Source: Sulfuritalea sp. (lineage in GTDB: Bacteria > Pseudomonadota > Gammaproteobacteria > Burkholderiales > Rhodocyclaceae). From it: 64,000 nucleotides of DNA. The translations under genes were made by a program, and so were the position numbers. The stretch covers positions 62,001-126,000 of the forward strand of contig JADJQA010000015.1 in NCBI GenBank assembly GCA_016712985.1. Direction: 5' to 3'. Of this stretch, positions 27,110-35,210 are shown in pieces (the stretch's first letter is position 1; each line of letters begins with the position of its first letter). Under the pieces are notes generated by a model. That model ran no database searches. It was not told where the DNA came from and saw only the letters and a program-made list of their open reading frames with translations.

Positions 27110-28048
27110 ATGATGGAGGAACCTGCGGCGAAGATCTACGTCGCCGGCCATCGCGGAATGGTGGGCTCCGCCCTGGTTCGTCGATTGGAGCAAGCCGGCT
27201 ACGGCAACATCCTCACCCGCACCCATGCCGAGCTGGACCTGCTGGACCAGGCCGCGACGCAAGTCTTTCTGGCACAAGAGAGGCCCGACTTCATTTTCAT
27301 CGCGGCTGCCATGGTGGGCGGCATCCAGGCCAACAACACGCTACGTGCCGACTTCATCTACCAGAACCTGATGGTCGAGGCCAACCTGATCCACGGCGCC
27401 TGGCTGGCCGGCGTTCGGCGTTTGTGTTTTCTCGGATCGAGTTGCATTTATCCGCGTGATTGCCCGCAACCGATCAGGGAAGACTACCTTCTCGGCGGCC
27501 CGCTGGAGCCGACCAATGAACCCTATGCCATCGCCAAGATCGCCGGAATCAAGCTGTGCGAAAGCTACAATCGCCAGCACGGCACGCAGTACTTTTCCGT
27601 CATGCCGACGAACCTCTACGGCCCCAACGACAACTACGATCTGGCCAACAGCCACGTGCTGCCGGCGCTGATCCGCAAGGCGCATGAAGCGAAGCTGCGC
27701 GGCGACGGCGAACTCGTGGTCTGGGGCAGCGGCACGCCGCGGCGGGAGTTCTTGTATGTCGATGATCTGGCGGACGCCTGCGTCTTCCTGATGGAACGGG
27801 GTGTCGCCGATGGTATCTACAACGTGGGCGTAGGCGCGGATGTGAGCATTCGCGAACTCGCCGAGACGGTCATGTCCGTCATCGGCTTCCGGGGAAGCAT
27901 CGTGTTCGACGCCTCGAAACCGGATGGCACGCCGCGCAAATTGCTCGATGTCGCTCGTTTGCGTGAGATGGGCTGGCAGGCGCGCACCGTGCTGCACGAA
28001 GGCATCGCACTGGCCTACCGGGACTTTCTGCTGCGCCATGCAGGCTGA
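27110..28048 (+). CDS. fcl: GDP-L-fucose synthase
   Basis: A 312-residue GDP-4-keto-6-deoxymannose 3,5-epimerase-4-reductase, completing GDP-L-fucose synthesis from the Gmd product. KIYVAGHRGMVGSALVRRL is the NADP loop; FLGSSCIYPRDCPQPI and the catalytic Y-x-x-x-K in EPYAIAKIAGIK are typical, as is MPTNLYGPNDNYD. Two ATGs (27110 and 27113) are possible; GAAGG lies just upstream. Its 3' end overlaps the start of the DNA ligase gene by 11 bases. Confidence 0.96.
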   Translation: MMEEPAAKIYVAGHRGMVGSALVRRLEQAGYGNILTRTHAELDLLDQAATQVFLAQERPDFIFIAAAMVGGIQANNTLRADFIYQNLMVEANLIHGAWLAGVRRLCFLGSSCIYPRDCPQPIREDYLLGGPLEPTNEPYAIAKIAGIKLCESYNRQHGTQYFSVMPTNLYGPNDNYDLANSHVLPALIRKAHEAKLRGDGELVVWGSGTPRREFLYVDDLADACVFLMERGVADGIYNVGVGADVSIRELAETVMSVIGFRGSIVFDASKPDGTPRKLLDVARLREMGWQARTVLHEGIALAYRDFLLRHAG

Positions 28049-28922
28049 CGCCTCCCGCCGCGGACAGGCGCTGCGGAGTCTGTTTGGCAGGCTGGTGGTC
28101 CTCATGTTTGCCCTTGCCGGGGCCACGCCCGCGCCGGCCCTGGAGCAGCTACCGCCAGCTCTGCTCCTGGCCGAGCGCTATCGCGGCGACATCGATGTGT
28201 CACGCTATTGGGTCAGCGAAAAACTCGACGGCGTCCGCGCCGTCTGGGATGGCAAGAACCTGCGGTTTCGCAGCGGCAATCCCGTCCCCGCCCCGAAGTG
28301 GTTTCTCGACGCCTTGCCCGATCAGCCACTCGATGGCGAACTCTGGCTCGGTCGCGGTACCTTCGATCAACTCTCGGCCATTGTCCGCCGCCAGGCGCCC
28401 GAGGACGCCGAATGGCGTCGCGTGCGCTACATGATTTTTGAGTTGCCGCATGCGGCCGGCGGATTTACCGAGCGAGTTGAACAGATCAAGGCTGTTACCG
28501 CCGCAGCGAACCTGCCCTGGTTGCAAGCCGTTGCCCAATTCCGGTTGCCCGACGCGGCCGCGATGCAGAGAAAACTGCAAGACATTGTCCGCCAGGGAGG
28601 CGAAGGACTCATGCTTCACCGCGACGATGCCGCCTATGAAACGGGCCGCTCCAGCGCCCTGCTCAAGCTAACCCCTTGGCTTGATGCCGAAGCGACCGTG
28701 GTCGCCCATCTGCCTGGCAAAGGCAAGTACGCCGGTATGCTCGGCGCGCTGCGGATGGAATTGCCTGACGGCCGGCGTTTTTCCCTGGGAAGCGGCCTGC
28801 CCGACGCTCTCCGCCGGGACCCGCCGCCGGTCGGCACGCAGATCACCTACCGCTTTCGCGAGTTGACGAACAACGGCATGCCGCGTTTCCCGAGGTATCT
28901 GCGGGTGCGTGACAGACTCTGA
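28038..28922 (+). CDS. Periplasmic-type ATP-dependent DNA ligase (LigE-like)
   Basis: A 294-residue minimal ATP-dependent DNA ligase. The ATG at 28038 gives an N-terminal hydrophobic signal (residues 16-36, ending in ALAGATPAPALE), so export to the periplasm is predicted, as described for Lig E enzymes of proteobacteria. The adenylation motif I is EKLDGVRAVWDG with Lys62; motif III-like MIFELPH, motif IV GGEGLMLH and motif V LLKLTPW follow, then a short OB-fold. Lig E proteins are thought to act on imported DNA or extracellular DNA. Its location inside a glycan locus looks accidental. The frame is intact. Confidence 0.92.
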   Translation: MQADASRRGQALRSLFGRLVVLMFALAGATPAPALEQLPPALLLAERYRGDIDVSRYWVSEKLDGVRAVWDGKNLRFRSGNPVPAPKWFLDALPDQPLDGELWLGRGTFDQLSAIVRRQAPEDAEWRRVRYMIFELPHAAGGFTERVEQIKAVTAAANLPWLQAVAQFRLPDAAAMQRKLQDIVRQGGEGLMLHRDDAAYETGRSSALLKLTPWLDAEATVVAHLPGKGKYAGMLGALRMELPDGRRFSLGSGLPDALRRDPPPVGTQITYRFRELTNNGMPRFPRYLRVRDRL

Positions 28923-29052
28923 CGTTGCCCAGCCAGCGACGATAGGTGATTGCGTGAGGAAGGCGTCACACCCGGGAGTCGTCTGCCCACCGCGCAGGCG
29001 AAACCACCGAACCGTCTGGCCCCTGGTTTTCCTGCGGCACGCAGCTTCCTGT

Positions 29053-29072
29053 AACCACCACGGCGGGTGGTT
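29053..29072. repeat. Inverted repeat AACCACC/GGTGGTT
   Basis: AACCACC (29053-29059) and GGTGGTT (29066-29072) are perfect 7-base inverted repeats around a 6-base loop. No T-run follows on either strand, so it is a poor terminator; it could be an operator or a hairpin at the end of the ligase transcript. Confidence 0.45.
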
Positions 29073-29183
29073 CGCACGCCAGAAGCGCTAAAAAATGGTC
29101 GTCCTGCGGATCCGTTGCTTGATGCCTATATTCATCACTGCAACTTCAAGAGCGGCCCCAACGGCAACTGACGCAACAGCAAC

Positions 29184-29212
29184 TTGCGAATACCTGATCA
29201 GCCAGCTAAACT
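29184..29212 (+). promoter_or_regulatory. Candidate sigma-70 promoter of the EPS-regulator operon
   Basis: TTGCGA (29184-29189) and TAAACT (29207-29212) are spaced by 17 bases, each matching four of six consensus positions. The GTG of the MarR-type regulator is 43 bases downstream. Moderate support only. Confidence 0.35.
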
Positions 29213-29254
29213 CCGGTTCAATCTCTGAACAGGTCCTGCCTGACGCCGTTTTTA

Positions 29255-29586
29255 GTGTCTCCCGACCCCCACCACTACAAGCTGCTTAAACTCATCGAAG
29301 CCAACTCCGCCATTCAGCAGCGGGAAATGGCCAAGGCGATGGGCATCAGCCTGGGCAAAACCAACTATTGCCTCAAGGCGCTGATGCAGAAGGGACTCGT
29401 CAAGATGGACAACTTTCGCCGCGCAGACAACAAGCTTGCCTACAGCTACCTGCTTACTCCCAGTGGCATCGAGGAAAAAGCCCGCCTTACCGTCAGTTTT
29501 CCGAGTCCAAAGTCGCCGAATACGAGACCATCCGCAGCGAGATCGAAGAACTGCGGCGCGAAGCGGAAAGAGGCACCACGGTATGA
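29255..29586 (+). pseudogene. MarR-type EPS-associated transcriptional regulator, frameshifted
   Basis: A winged-helix regulator of about 110 residues after repair, of the MarR-like family found in exopolysaccharide loci. GTG at 29255 begins MSPDPHHYKLLKLIEANS; the helix-turn-helix is QREMAKAMGISLGKTNYCLK and the wing NKLAYSYLLTPSGIEEKA. After LTV the raw frame drifts at 29494-29495 (CGTC-AG should be CGTC-CAG, one C short); the repaired tail is ESKVAEYETIRSEIEELRRE, a coiled coil typical of the family, ending at TGA 29584-29586. The stop overlaps the NusG-like gene (ATGA). It probably controls the glycan cluster that follows. Confidence 0.82.
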
Positions 29587-29852
29587 TCCTGTCCCCTATT
29601 TCCCGCGTTCCCGGCCTGAAGCAATCTGTCCGACCTGACATCGGAGTGTGGTTTCCGGGAGAATTCTCTCCCGACCAGTCTTGGTATGTTGTCCATACCA
29701 AGGTTCGCCAGGAAAGGACCGCTTGCGAGAACCTCGCCTGCCGGGGCTTCGCCGTCTATCTTTGCTTCGGCCAGGAACCCGCCGTGATGCGAGCCGAGGT
29801 GTTAATAGGCATACACGATTTCGAAACCCTCCAGATGTTGGTCGCACATTGA
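29583..29852 (+). pseudogene. Truncated NusG/RfaH-like antiterminator
   Basis: The ATG at 29583, overlapping the regulator stop, starts a NusG N-terminal-like sequence: SWYVVHTKVRQERTACENL and then RGFAVYL, the first strand and helix of the NGN domain. Similarity ends abruptly after about residue 58; the expected Pro-rich and W-x-x-x-x-x-x-LFPRYLF segment and the KOW domain are missing, and the frame stops at 29852. RfaH-like proteins promote transcription through long polysaccharide operons, so this gene probably did that here before truncation. The 241 bases between it and pseB contain no gene and no ops-like element, only degraded sequence, which suggests a deletion or insertion scar. Confidence 0.65.
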
Positions 29853-30093
29853 CTGACACCAAGGGAATTTGTAAGCAACTTACGGAATGTGCCTGATCAC
29901 TCCGGCCGATCAGGTCGAGGCAAGAAGCCGAAGTAATGAAGCAGCCAACTGCTGTGCGTTGTGGCGCACGGGCATGAAATGCCAATCAATTGACCAAGGG
30001 CCTGCCTTCGTTGGTCCGATGTCGTAACCGATGTGAAGTCTAGCTTGCCTGCGATTTTCGATCATCCTTACTGGCGATTGTGAGAGACCCGTC

Positions 30094-31091
30094 ATGCTGA
30101 AAAATTCCTCAATACTGATTACGGGGGTACCGGGTCATTCGGGCACGCCTTCGTGCCCATGACCCTCGAAAAATACAATCCTCGCCGCTTGGTCATATTC
30201 TCCCGCGACGAGATGAAGCAGTGGGAAATGGCCAAGTTGTATGGCGATGATGAACGGATACGGTTTTTCATTGGCGATGTGCGCGACAAGGATCGGCTGT
30301 CCCGGGCGCTCGACGGCATCGACTACGTGGTGCATGCGGCGGCGACGAAGATTGTGCCCACGGCGGAATACAACCCCTTCGAGTGTGTCAAGACCAACAT
30401 CCTGGGAGCCATGAATCTGATCGATGCCTGCATCGATCGCAATGTAAAGCGGGTCGTGGCGCTTTCGACCGACAAGGCCAGCAGTCCGGCAAACCTGTAT
30501 GGCGCTACCAAGCTGGCTTCCGACAAGCTGTTTGTGGCAGGGAACTCCTATTCGGGGGCAACGGACTCGCGCTTCGCGGTAGTACGTTACGGTAACGTGA
30601 TGGGCTCGCGCGGCTCGGTAATACCGTTTTTCATGAGCATTGCCGACAAAGGCAGCCTGCCGATTACCGACGAACGCATGACGCGCTTCATGATTACGCT
30701 CGAGCAGGGTGTCGATCTGGTCTGGCATGCGTTCGAAGACATGGTTGGCGGCGAAATCTATGTCAAGAAAATCCCTTCCATGCGGGTGACCGATATTGCC
30801 CGGGCGGTCGCTTCGGCAGCAAGGCATGAAATCATCGGCATCCGCCCCGGCGAGAAACTGCACGAACAGATGATCGGCCCCGAGGACGCGCTGCATACCT
30901 ATGAGTATGCCGATCATTTCAAGATTCTGCCGGCGATTCACAACTGGAGCCTGGACCCGAAGCGCATCAGTGACGGCGTCAAGGTATCCCCTGAATTTAC
31001 CTATTGTTCAGACAACAACAAGGAATGGATGGCGGTCGAAACGCTGCAGCAGTGGATTGCAGAAAACCGGGATTCGATCGGCAAGATTTGA
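30094..31091 (+). CDS. pseB: UDP-N-acetylglucosamine 4,6-dehydratase (inverting), frameshifted at N-terminus
   Basis: A PseB-type dehydratase, 332 residues after repair, catalysing the first step of pseudaminic acid synthesis (UDP-GlcNAc to the 4-keto-6-deoxy-L-arabino sugar). The ATG at 30094 gives MLKNSSILIT; the G-run 30123-30127 has five G residues where six are needed, and then GGTGSFGHAFV, the NADP loop, joins the intact frame (30153 onwards). Downstream motifs are FSRDEMKQWEMAK, AAATKIVPTAEYNPFE, LSTDKASSPANLYGATK (catalytic D, K, Y, K) and GEKLHEQMIGPEDA. If only the shorter frame were used, the cofactor loop would be lost. PseC follows directly. Confidence 0.92.
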
Positions 31092-31093
31092 CA

Positions 31094-32254
31094 ATGACTA
31101 TCCCATACGGACGCCAGGACATCAGCGCGGCGGATATTGATGCCGTCGTTGAGGTGTTGCGGTCCGACTTCCTGACGCAAGGGCCTGCAGTGCCCACTTT
31201 CGAGCAGGCTGTGGCTGCCAGGGTAGGCGCTGCCCATGCGGTGGCCGTCAATAGTGCTACCTCCGCGCTCCATATCGCTTGCCTGGCGCTGGGCCTGGGC
31301 GAGGGGGATTCGCTGTGGACGGTGCCCAATACCTTCGTGGCCTCTGCCAACTGCGGGAGATATTGTGGCGCCGATGTGGACTTTGTCGACATCGATCCTG
31401 CAACGTGGAACATCAGCATTCCGGAATTGCGGCGGAAGTTGCAGCAGGCCGAAGCGGAGCGGCGCTTGCCGAAGATAGTCGTACCTGTCCATTTTTCCGG
31501 ACTGCCGACTGACCAGGAAGCGATCTGGGAACTGTCGCAACAGTACGGATTCCGCGTGCTCGAGGATGCCTCGCACGCGATCGGCGCCGAGCGCAATGGA
31601 GAGGCTGTCGGCAGTTGCCGCTGGTCGGACATCACCGTATTCAGTTTTCACCCGGTGAAGATCATCACTACCGGTGAAGGCGGCATGGCACTCACAATAG
31701 ACCGCCGGCTCGCCGACGCAATGGCGATGCTGCGGAGCCACGGCATTACCCGCGACGCCGGCGTCATGACCGAAAAAAACCCCGGGCCGTGGTACTACGA
31801 ACAACTTGAACTTGGATACAACTACCGGATGACGGACATTCAGGCGGCGCTTGGGGCGAGCCAGTTGGCACGGCTGGAAGCCTTCGTTACCCGGCGCCGG
31901 GAGCTGGCGGCGCGCTATGACGCACTTCTGGCCGGTCTGCCGCTGCGGCTTCCGGTGCGGGATGATCGGGTACGGTCGAGCCGGCATTTGTATGTCGTTC
32001 GCCTGCGCCTGGACAAGATCGGCCGTAGCCATCGGCACGTCTTCGAGGCCTTGCGCGCAGCCGGAATCGGGGTGAACCTGCACTACATTCCCGTCCATCT
32101 GCAACCGTACTACCGTGCGCTTGGCTTTGCCGAAGGGCATTGTCCGGAGGCCGAGCGATACTGCGCGGAAGCGATCAGTCTGCCGCTTTACCCGGCCTTG
32201 ACCGAATCCAATCAGGACTACATCGTAGCCACGCTGCGCGAACTGCTCAAATGA
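31094..32254 (+). CDS. pseC: UDP-4-amino-4,6-dideoxy-N-acetyl-beta-L-altrosamine transaminase
   Basis: A 386-residue DegT/DnrJ/EryC1 aminotransferase acting after PseB. MTIPYGRQDISAADIDAV and SDFLTQGPAVPTFE are PseC hallmarks. The PLP-binding lysine is K189 in SFHPVKIITTGEGGM; the nucleotide-binding GYNYRMTDIQAALG and C-terminal NLHYIPVHLQPYYR agree. ATG at 31094 lies two bases after pseB. The stop overlaps the next start (ATGA). The product is the 4-amino sugar that a PseH acetyltransferase normally modifies. Confidence 0.95.
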   Translation: MTIPYGRQDISAADIDAVVEVLRSDFLTQGPAVPTFEQAVAARVGAAHAVAVNSATSALHIACLALGLGEGDSLWTVPNTFVASANCGRYCGADVDFVDIDPATWNISIPELRRKLQQAEAERRLPKIVVPVHFSGLPTDQEAIWELSQQYGFRVLEDASHAIGAERNGEAVGSCRWSDITVFSFHPVKIITTGEGGMALTIDRRLADAMAMLRSHGITRDAGVMTEKNPGPWYYEQLELGYNYRMTDIQAALGASQLARLEAFVTRRRELAARYDALLAGLPLRLPVRDDRVRSSRHLYVVRLRLDKIGRSHRHVFEALRAAGIGVNLHYIPVHLQPYYRALGFAEGHCPEAERYCAEAISLPLYPALTESNQDYIVATLRELLK

Positions 32255-33138
32255 AACTCGCTTTGGGGACTGTCCAGTTTGGCCTGCGCTATGGTGTGGC
32301 CAATACCAGCGGTCAGCCCGCCGAAGCCGAGGTGGCAGAAATCCTCCGGCATGCTGCCGGCGTTGGCGTCGAGGTACTCGATACGGCCTGCCTCTATGGC
32401 GATTCGGAAGTTGTACTCGGCCGATGCCTGCCGACAGGGCATGGTTTCAGGATTGTCACCAAGACCCCCAAATTTTCCGGGATCGATGGCGCATCGGCGG
32501 CTGCCTCGCTCAAGGCTTCATTTGCCGAATCCTGCGAGCGTTTGCGTTTGCCCCGCCTGTATGGTTTGCTGGCGCATGATGCGAAAGACCTGCTCGGCAT
32601 CGCAGGCGAAGCCATCTGGCAGACCATGGAGGAGTTGCGGGCGGAACAGCGCGTCGTCCGTGTCGGCGCCTCGGTCTACAACGGAGCGCAGATCGATGCC
32701 TTGCTCCAGCGCTATCCGATTGACCTGGTGCAATTGCCCTTGTCCGTGCTGGACCAGCGCCTGATCCAAAGCGGACATCTGGACCGTCTCGCCGAACGCA
32801 ATATCGAGGTGCATGTGCGGTCAGTGTTTTTGCAGGGCGCGTTGCTGATGTCACCGGATCGCCTGCCGCCTCATCTCGCCGGTTTGCGCCCCTGCCTTGA
32901 GCAAATTTCCGAGCGCGCCGCAGGCCTGGGGATCAGTCCGCTACAAGCCGCGCTGCGCTTCGTGTCCGGTTTGAAGCAGGTCGCCGCAGTGGTTTGCGGC
33001 GTCGATTCATTGGCGCAATTTGATCAGCTTGCAGCCGCTATGGAACACCCGGAGGTGGCTTTGAGCATCGAGGATGCAGCGGCCTGTGCCTGTAACGACA
33101 TCCAACTGCTCGATCCTTCGCAATGGAGATCCGCATGA
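32251..33138 (+). CDS. Aldo/keto reductase-like protein in the nonulosonate cluster
   Basis: A 295-residue aldo/keto reductase-fold protein. KLALGTVQFGLRYGVAN starts the TIM barrel; the catalytic positions are D in LDTACLYGDSE and Y in the same segment, with K in IVTKTPKF and H in LLAHDA-type loop. The C-terminal QAALRFVSGLKQVAAVVCG matches the NADP-binding end of the family. Start and stop overlap both neighbours by four bases, so it is translated with pseC and pseF. Its substrate is not known; by position it may reduce a keto sugar or a nonulosonate intermediate. Confidence 0.85.
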   Translation: MKLALGTVQFGLRYGVANTSGQPAEAEVAEILRHAAGVGVEVLDTACLYGDSEVVLGRCLPTGHGFRIVTKTPKFSGIDGASAAASLKASFAESCERLRLPRLYGLLAHDAKDLLGIAGEAIWQTMEELRAEQRVVRVGASVYNGAQIDALLQRYPIDLVQLPLSVLDQRLIQSGHLDRLAERNIEVHVRSVFLQGALLMSPDRLPPHLAGLRPCLEQISERAAGLGISPLQAALRFVSGLKQVAAVVCGVDSLAQFDQLAAAMEHPEVALSIEDAAACACNDIQLLDPSQWRSA

Positions 33139-33908
33139 CGGTTCTTGCCATCCTTCAGGCGCGCGTGCCATCGACACGTTTGCCCAACAAGGTGCTTGCG
33201 CCAATCCTCGGTCAGCCGATGCTGGCCCGCCAGATCGAACGCCTGCGCCGCGCCACGACGCTCGCCACGCTGGTGGTGGCGACCAGCGACGACGCTTCGG
33301 ACGACGCGCTTGCAGCCATGTGCGCCGCCATTGGCGTGCCCTGCCATCGCGGCAGCCTAAATGATGTGCTCGCCCGTTTTCAAGGAGCCTGCGCGGCGTT
33401 TGGTCCGGCTGATCATGTCGTCCGCCTGACCGGAGATTGCCCGCTGGCTGATCCCGCCGTGATCGATGCCGTAGTGGGTCATCATCTGGCATCGGGAGCC
33501 GATTACACCGCAAATGCCATCCAGCCGAGTTGGCCGGATGGCCTCGACGTTGAAGTCATGCGGTCCGCGGTCTTGCAGCGTGCGTTTGACGAGGCCCGGT
33601 TGCCTTCCGAACGCGAGCACGTCACACCGTATATCCACAAGCATCCCGAGTGGTTCAGCATCGGGCACGTCAAGGGCGATCAAGACCTTTCCTGCTTGCG
33701 CTGGACGGTGGATGAGCCGGCGGATCTGGCTTTCGTTACTGAAGTTTATGCGGCGCTCTACCCGCAAAATCCCGCTTTCGACACGGCTGCCGTGCTGTCC
33801 CTCCTCGAGCAACGTCCCGAACTGGCAAAGTTGAACGGCCAGTTTATTCGCAACGAGGGCTATGCCAAATCTCTTGCCGCCGACAAACCAAGAATTCCAT
33901 CGAATTGA
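33135..33908 (+). CDS. pseF: Nonulosonate cytidylyltransferase-like protein (PseF/SpsF family)
   Basis: A 257-residue nucleotidyltransferase of the SpsF/acylneuraminate cytidylyltransferase group. The CTP-binding start is AILQARVPSTRLPNKVL, then VVATSDDASDD, DHVVRLTGDCPLADP with the metal-binding acid pair, and LSCLRWTVDEPADL. It should activate the nonulosonic acid as its CMP derivative. GGAG precedes the ATG at 33135, which overlaps the reductase stop (ATGA). The SpsF-like branch differs from Campylobacter PseF, so the name is by pathway position. Confidence 0.85.
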   Translation: MTVLAILQARVPSTRLPNKVLAPILGQPMLARQIERLRRATTLATLVVATSDDASDDALAAMCAAIGVPCHRGSLNDVLARFQGACAAFGPADHVVRLTGDCPLADPAVIDAVVGHHLASGADYTANAIQPSWPDGLDVEVMRSAVLQRAFDEARLPSEREHVTPYIHKHPEWFSIGHVKGDQDLSCLRWTVDEPADLAFVTEVYAALYPQNPAFDTAAVLSLLEQRPELAKLNGQFIRNEGYAKSLAADKPRIPSN

Positions 33909-33915
33909 GGCTGCC

Positions 33916-35205
33916 ATGTCTGAACGCTACAAGCAATCCGAAGCCCTGCTGGACCGTGCGCTCAAGGTCATTCCGCTGGGTTCGCAGACATTCTCCAAGA
34001 GCCTGACGCAGTATCCATACGGCGTTTCGCCGTATTTCATCGTGCGCGGACAAGGCAGCCATGTCTGGGATGCCGACGGCAACGAGTACGTCGATTTCAT
34101 CAATGGTCTGGCCTCGATCACGCTGGGCTATGGCGATCCGGATGTAGATGCTGCCGTCAAGGTGCAACTTGAAAACGGCGTCATTTTCTCCCTGCCGCAC
34201 CCGATCGAAATGCAGGTTGCGGAGACGTTTTGCTCTATGGTCCCCTGCGCCGATATGGTCCGTTTCGGCAAGAACGGTTCGGATGCAACCGCCGGAGCCA
34301 TCCGGGTTTCCCGTGCTCATACGGGTCGCGATCGGGTTGCGGTCTGTGGTTACCATGGCTGGCAGGACTGGTACATCGGTTCCACCGCGCGCAATCGCGG
34401 CGTGCCGCAGGCCGTCCGCGACTTGACCCATGCCTTTCCGTACAACGATCTGCCGGCACTCGACCAGCTACTCAAGTCGCTTTCCGGACAGTTTGCCGCA
34501 GTCATTCTCGAACCGATGAACGTGACGGATCCGGCCCCCGGATATCTGGAAGGGGTTCGCGAGCTTGCCCACCGTCATGGGGCACTGCTGGTCTTCGACG
34601 AAACGATTACCGGCTTTCGCTATGCCAACGGTGGCGCCCAGGAACTGTTCGGCGTAACCCCCGATCTGGCAACCTTTGGCAAGGGTTTGGCCAACGGCTA
34701 TCCGGTTTCGGTGGTCGCCGGGCGCGGGGACATTATGCGCATGATGGAAGAAATCTTTTTTTCCTTTACTTTCGGAGGGGAAGCACTCTCGCTGGCGGCA
34801 GCGCAGGCAACCATGAAAAAGCTGGTCACCCAACCGGTGGTTTCGACCCTTAAAGCGCAGGGTGAAAAGATCATGACAGGCTTGTCTCGGCTGATCGCCA
34901 GGCATGGCGCAGACGACATTCTTTCGGTTGCCGGACATCCAGCCTGGAGCTTTTGTCTGATCAAGGACGCGCCCCAGGTTACCAATTGGGAATTGAAGAC
35001 ATTATTTCTCCAGGAGATGTTTGCGCGCGGCGTGCTGACGCTCGGTACGCACAACATGAGTTATTCCCACAGCGACGCCGATATCGAAAAACTCCTTGGC
35101 GCCTACGATGAGGTGATTCCTGTTCTGCTGCGGGCCCGCAACCCTGACGAATTGAAAAGTCTCCTTCGTTGCGCTCCGCTAGTGCCGCTGTTCAAGGTGC
35201 GGTAG
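33916..35205 (+). CDS. Class III aminotransferase, HemL-like (glutamate-1-semialdehyde type)
   Basis: A 429-residue class III PLP enzyme similar to glutamate-1-semialdehyde aminomutase. It shows the HemL-like VIPLGSQTFSKSLTQYP start, FGKNGSDATAGAIRVSRAHTG, GYHGWQDWYIGS, LVFDETITGFR, and the PLP lysine K256 in ATFGKGLANGYP. Length and active site are complete. The position inside pse genes argues against a role in haem synthesis; it more likely transfers an amino group to a keto sugar or a side chain of the nonulosonate. Eight bases separate it from the pseF-like gene. Confidence 0.88.
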   Translation: MSERYKQSEALLDRALKVIPLGSQTFSKSLTQYPYGVSPYFIVRGQGSHVWDADGNEYVDFINGLASITLGYGDPDVDAAVKVQLENGVIFSLPHPIEMQVAETFCSMVPCADMVRFGKNGSDATAGAIRVSRAHTGRDRVAVCGYHGWQDWYIGSTARNRGVPQAVRDLTHAFPYNDLPALDQLLKSLSGQFAAVILEPMNVTDPAPGYLEGVRELAHRHGALLVFDETITGFRYANGGAQELFGVTPDLATFGKGLANGYPVSVVAGRGDIMRMMEEIFFSFTFGGEALSLAAAQATMKKLVTQPVVSTLKAQGEKIMTGLSRLIARHGADDILSVAGHPAWSFCLIKDAPQVTNWELKTLFLQEMFARGVLTLGTHNMSYSHSDADIEKLLGAYDEVIPVLLRARNPDELKSLLRCAPLVPLFKVR

Positions 35206-35210
35206 CGGTC

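Larger units (their letters stand above)
28923..29254. other. Intergenic region upstream of EPS regulator
   Basis: A 332-base gap with no supported gene. It holds an inverted repeat at 29053-29072 and a candidate sigma-70 promoter at 29184-29212 (listed separately). The EPS-cluster transcription unit probably starts here, because the preceding fcl/ligase run ends at 28922. Confidence 0.5.

Noticed and set aside
29853..30093. Possible JUMPstart or riboswitch leader before pseB
   Set aside because: No JUMPstart or ops motif and no convincing fold; it looks like degraded sequence behind the truncated NusG-like gene.
33916..35205. hemL (glutamate-1-semialdehyde aminomutase) for haem synthesis
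   Set aside because: Motifs are HemL-like, but the gene is embedded between pse genes with short spacing, so a sugar-pathway aminotransferase is more likely.
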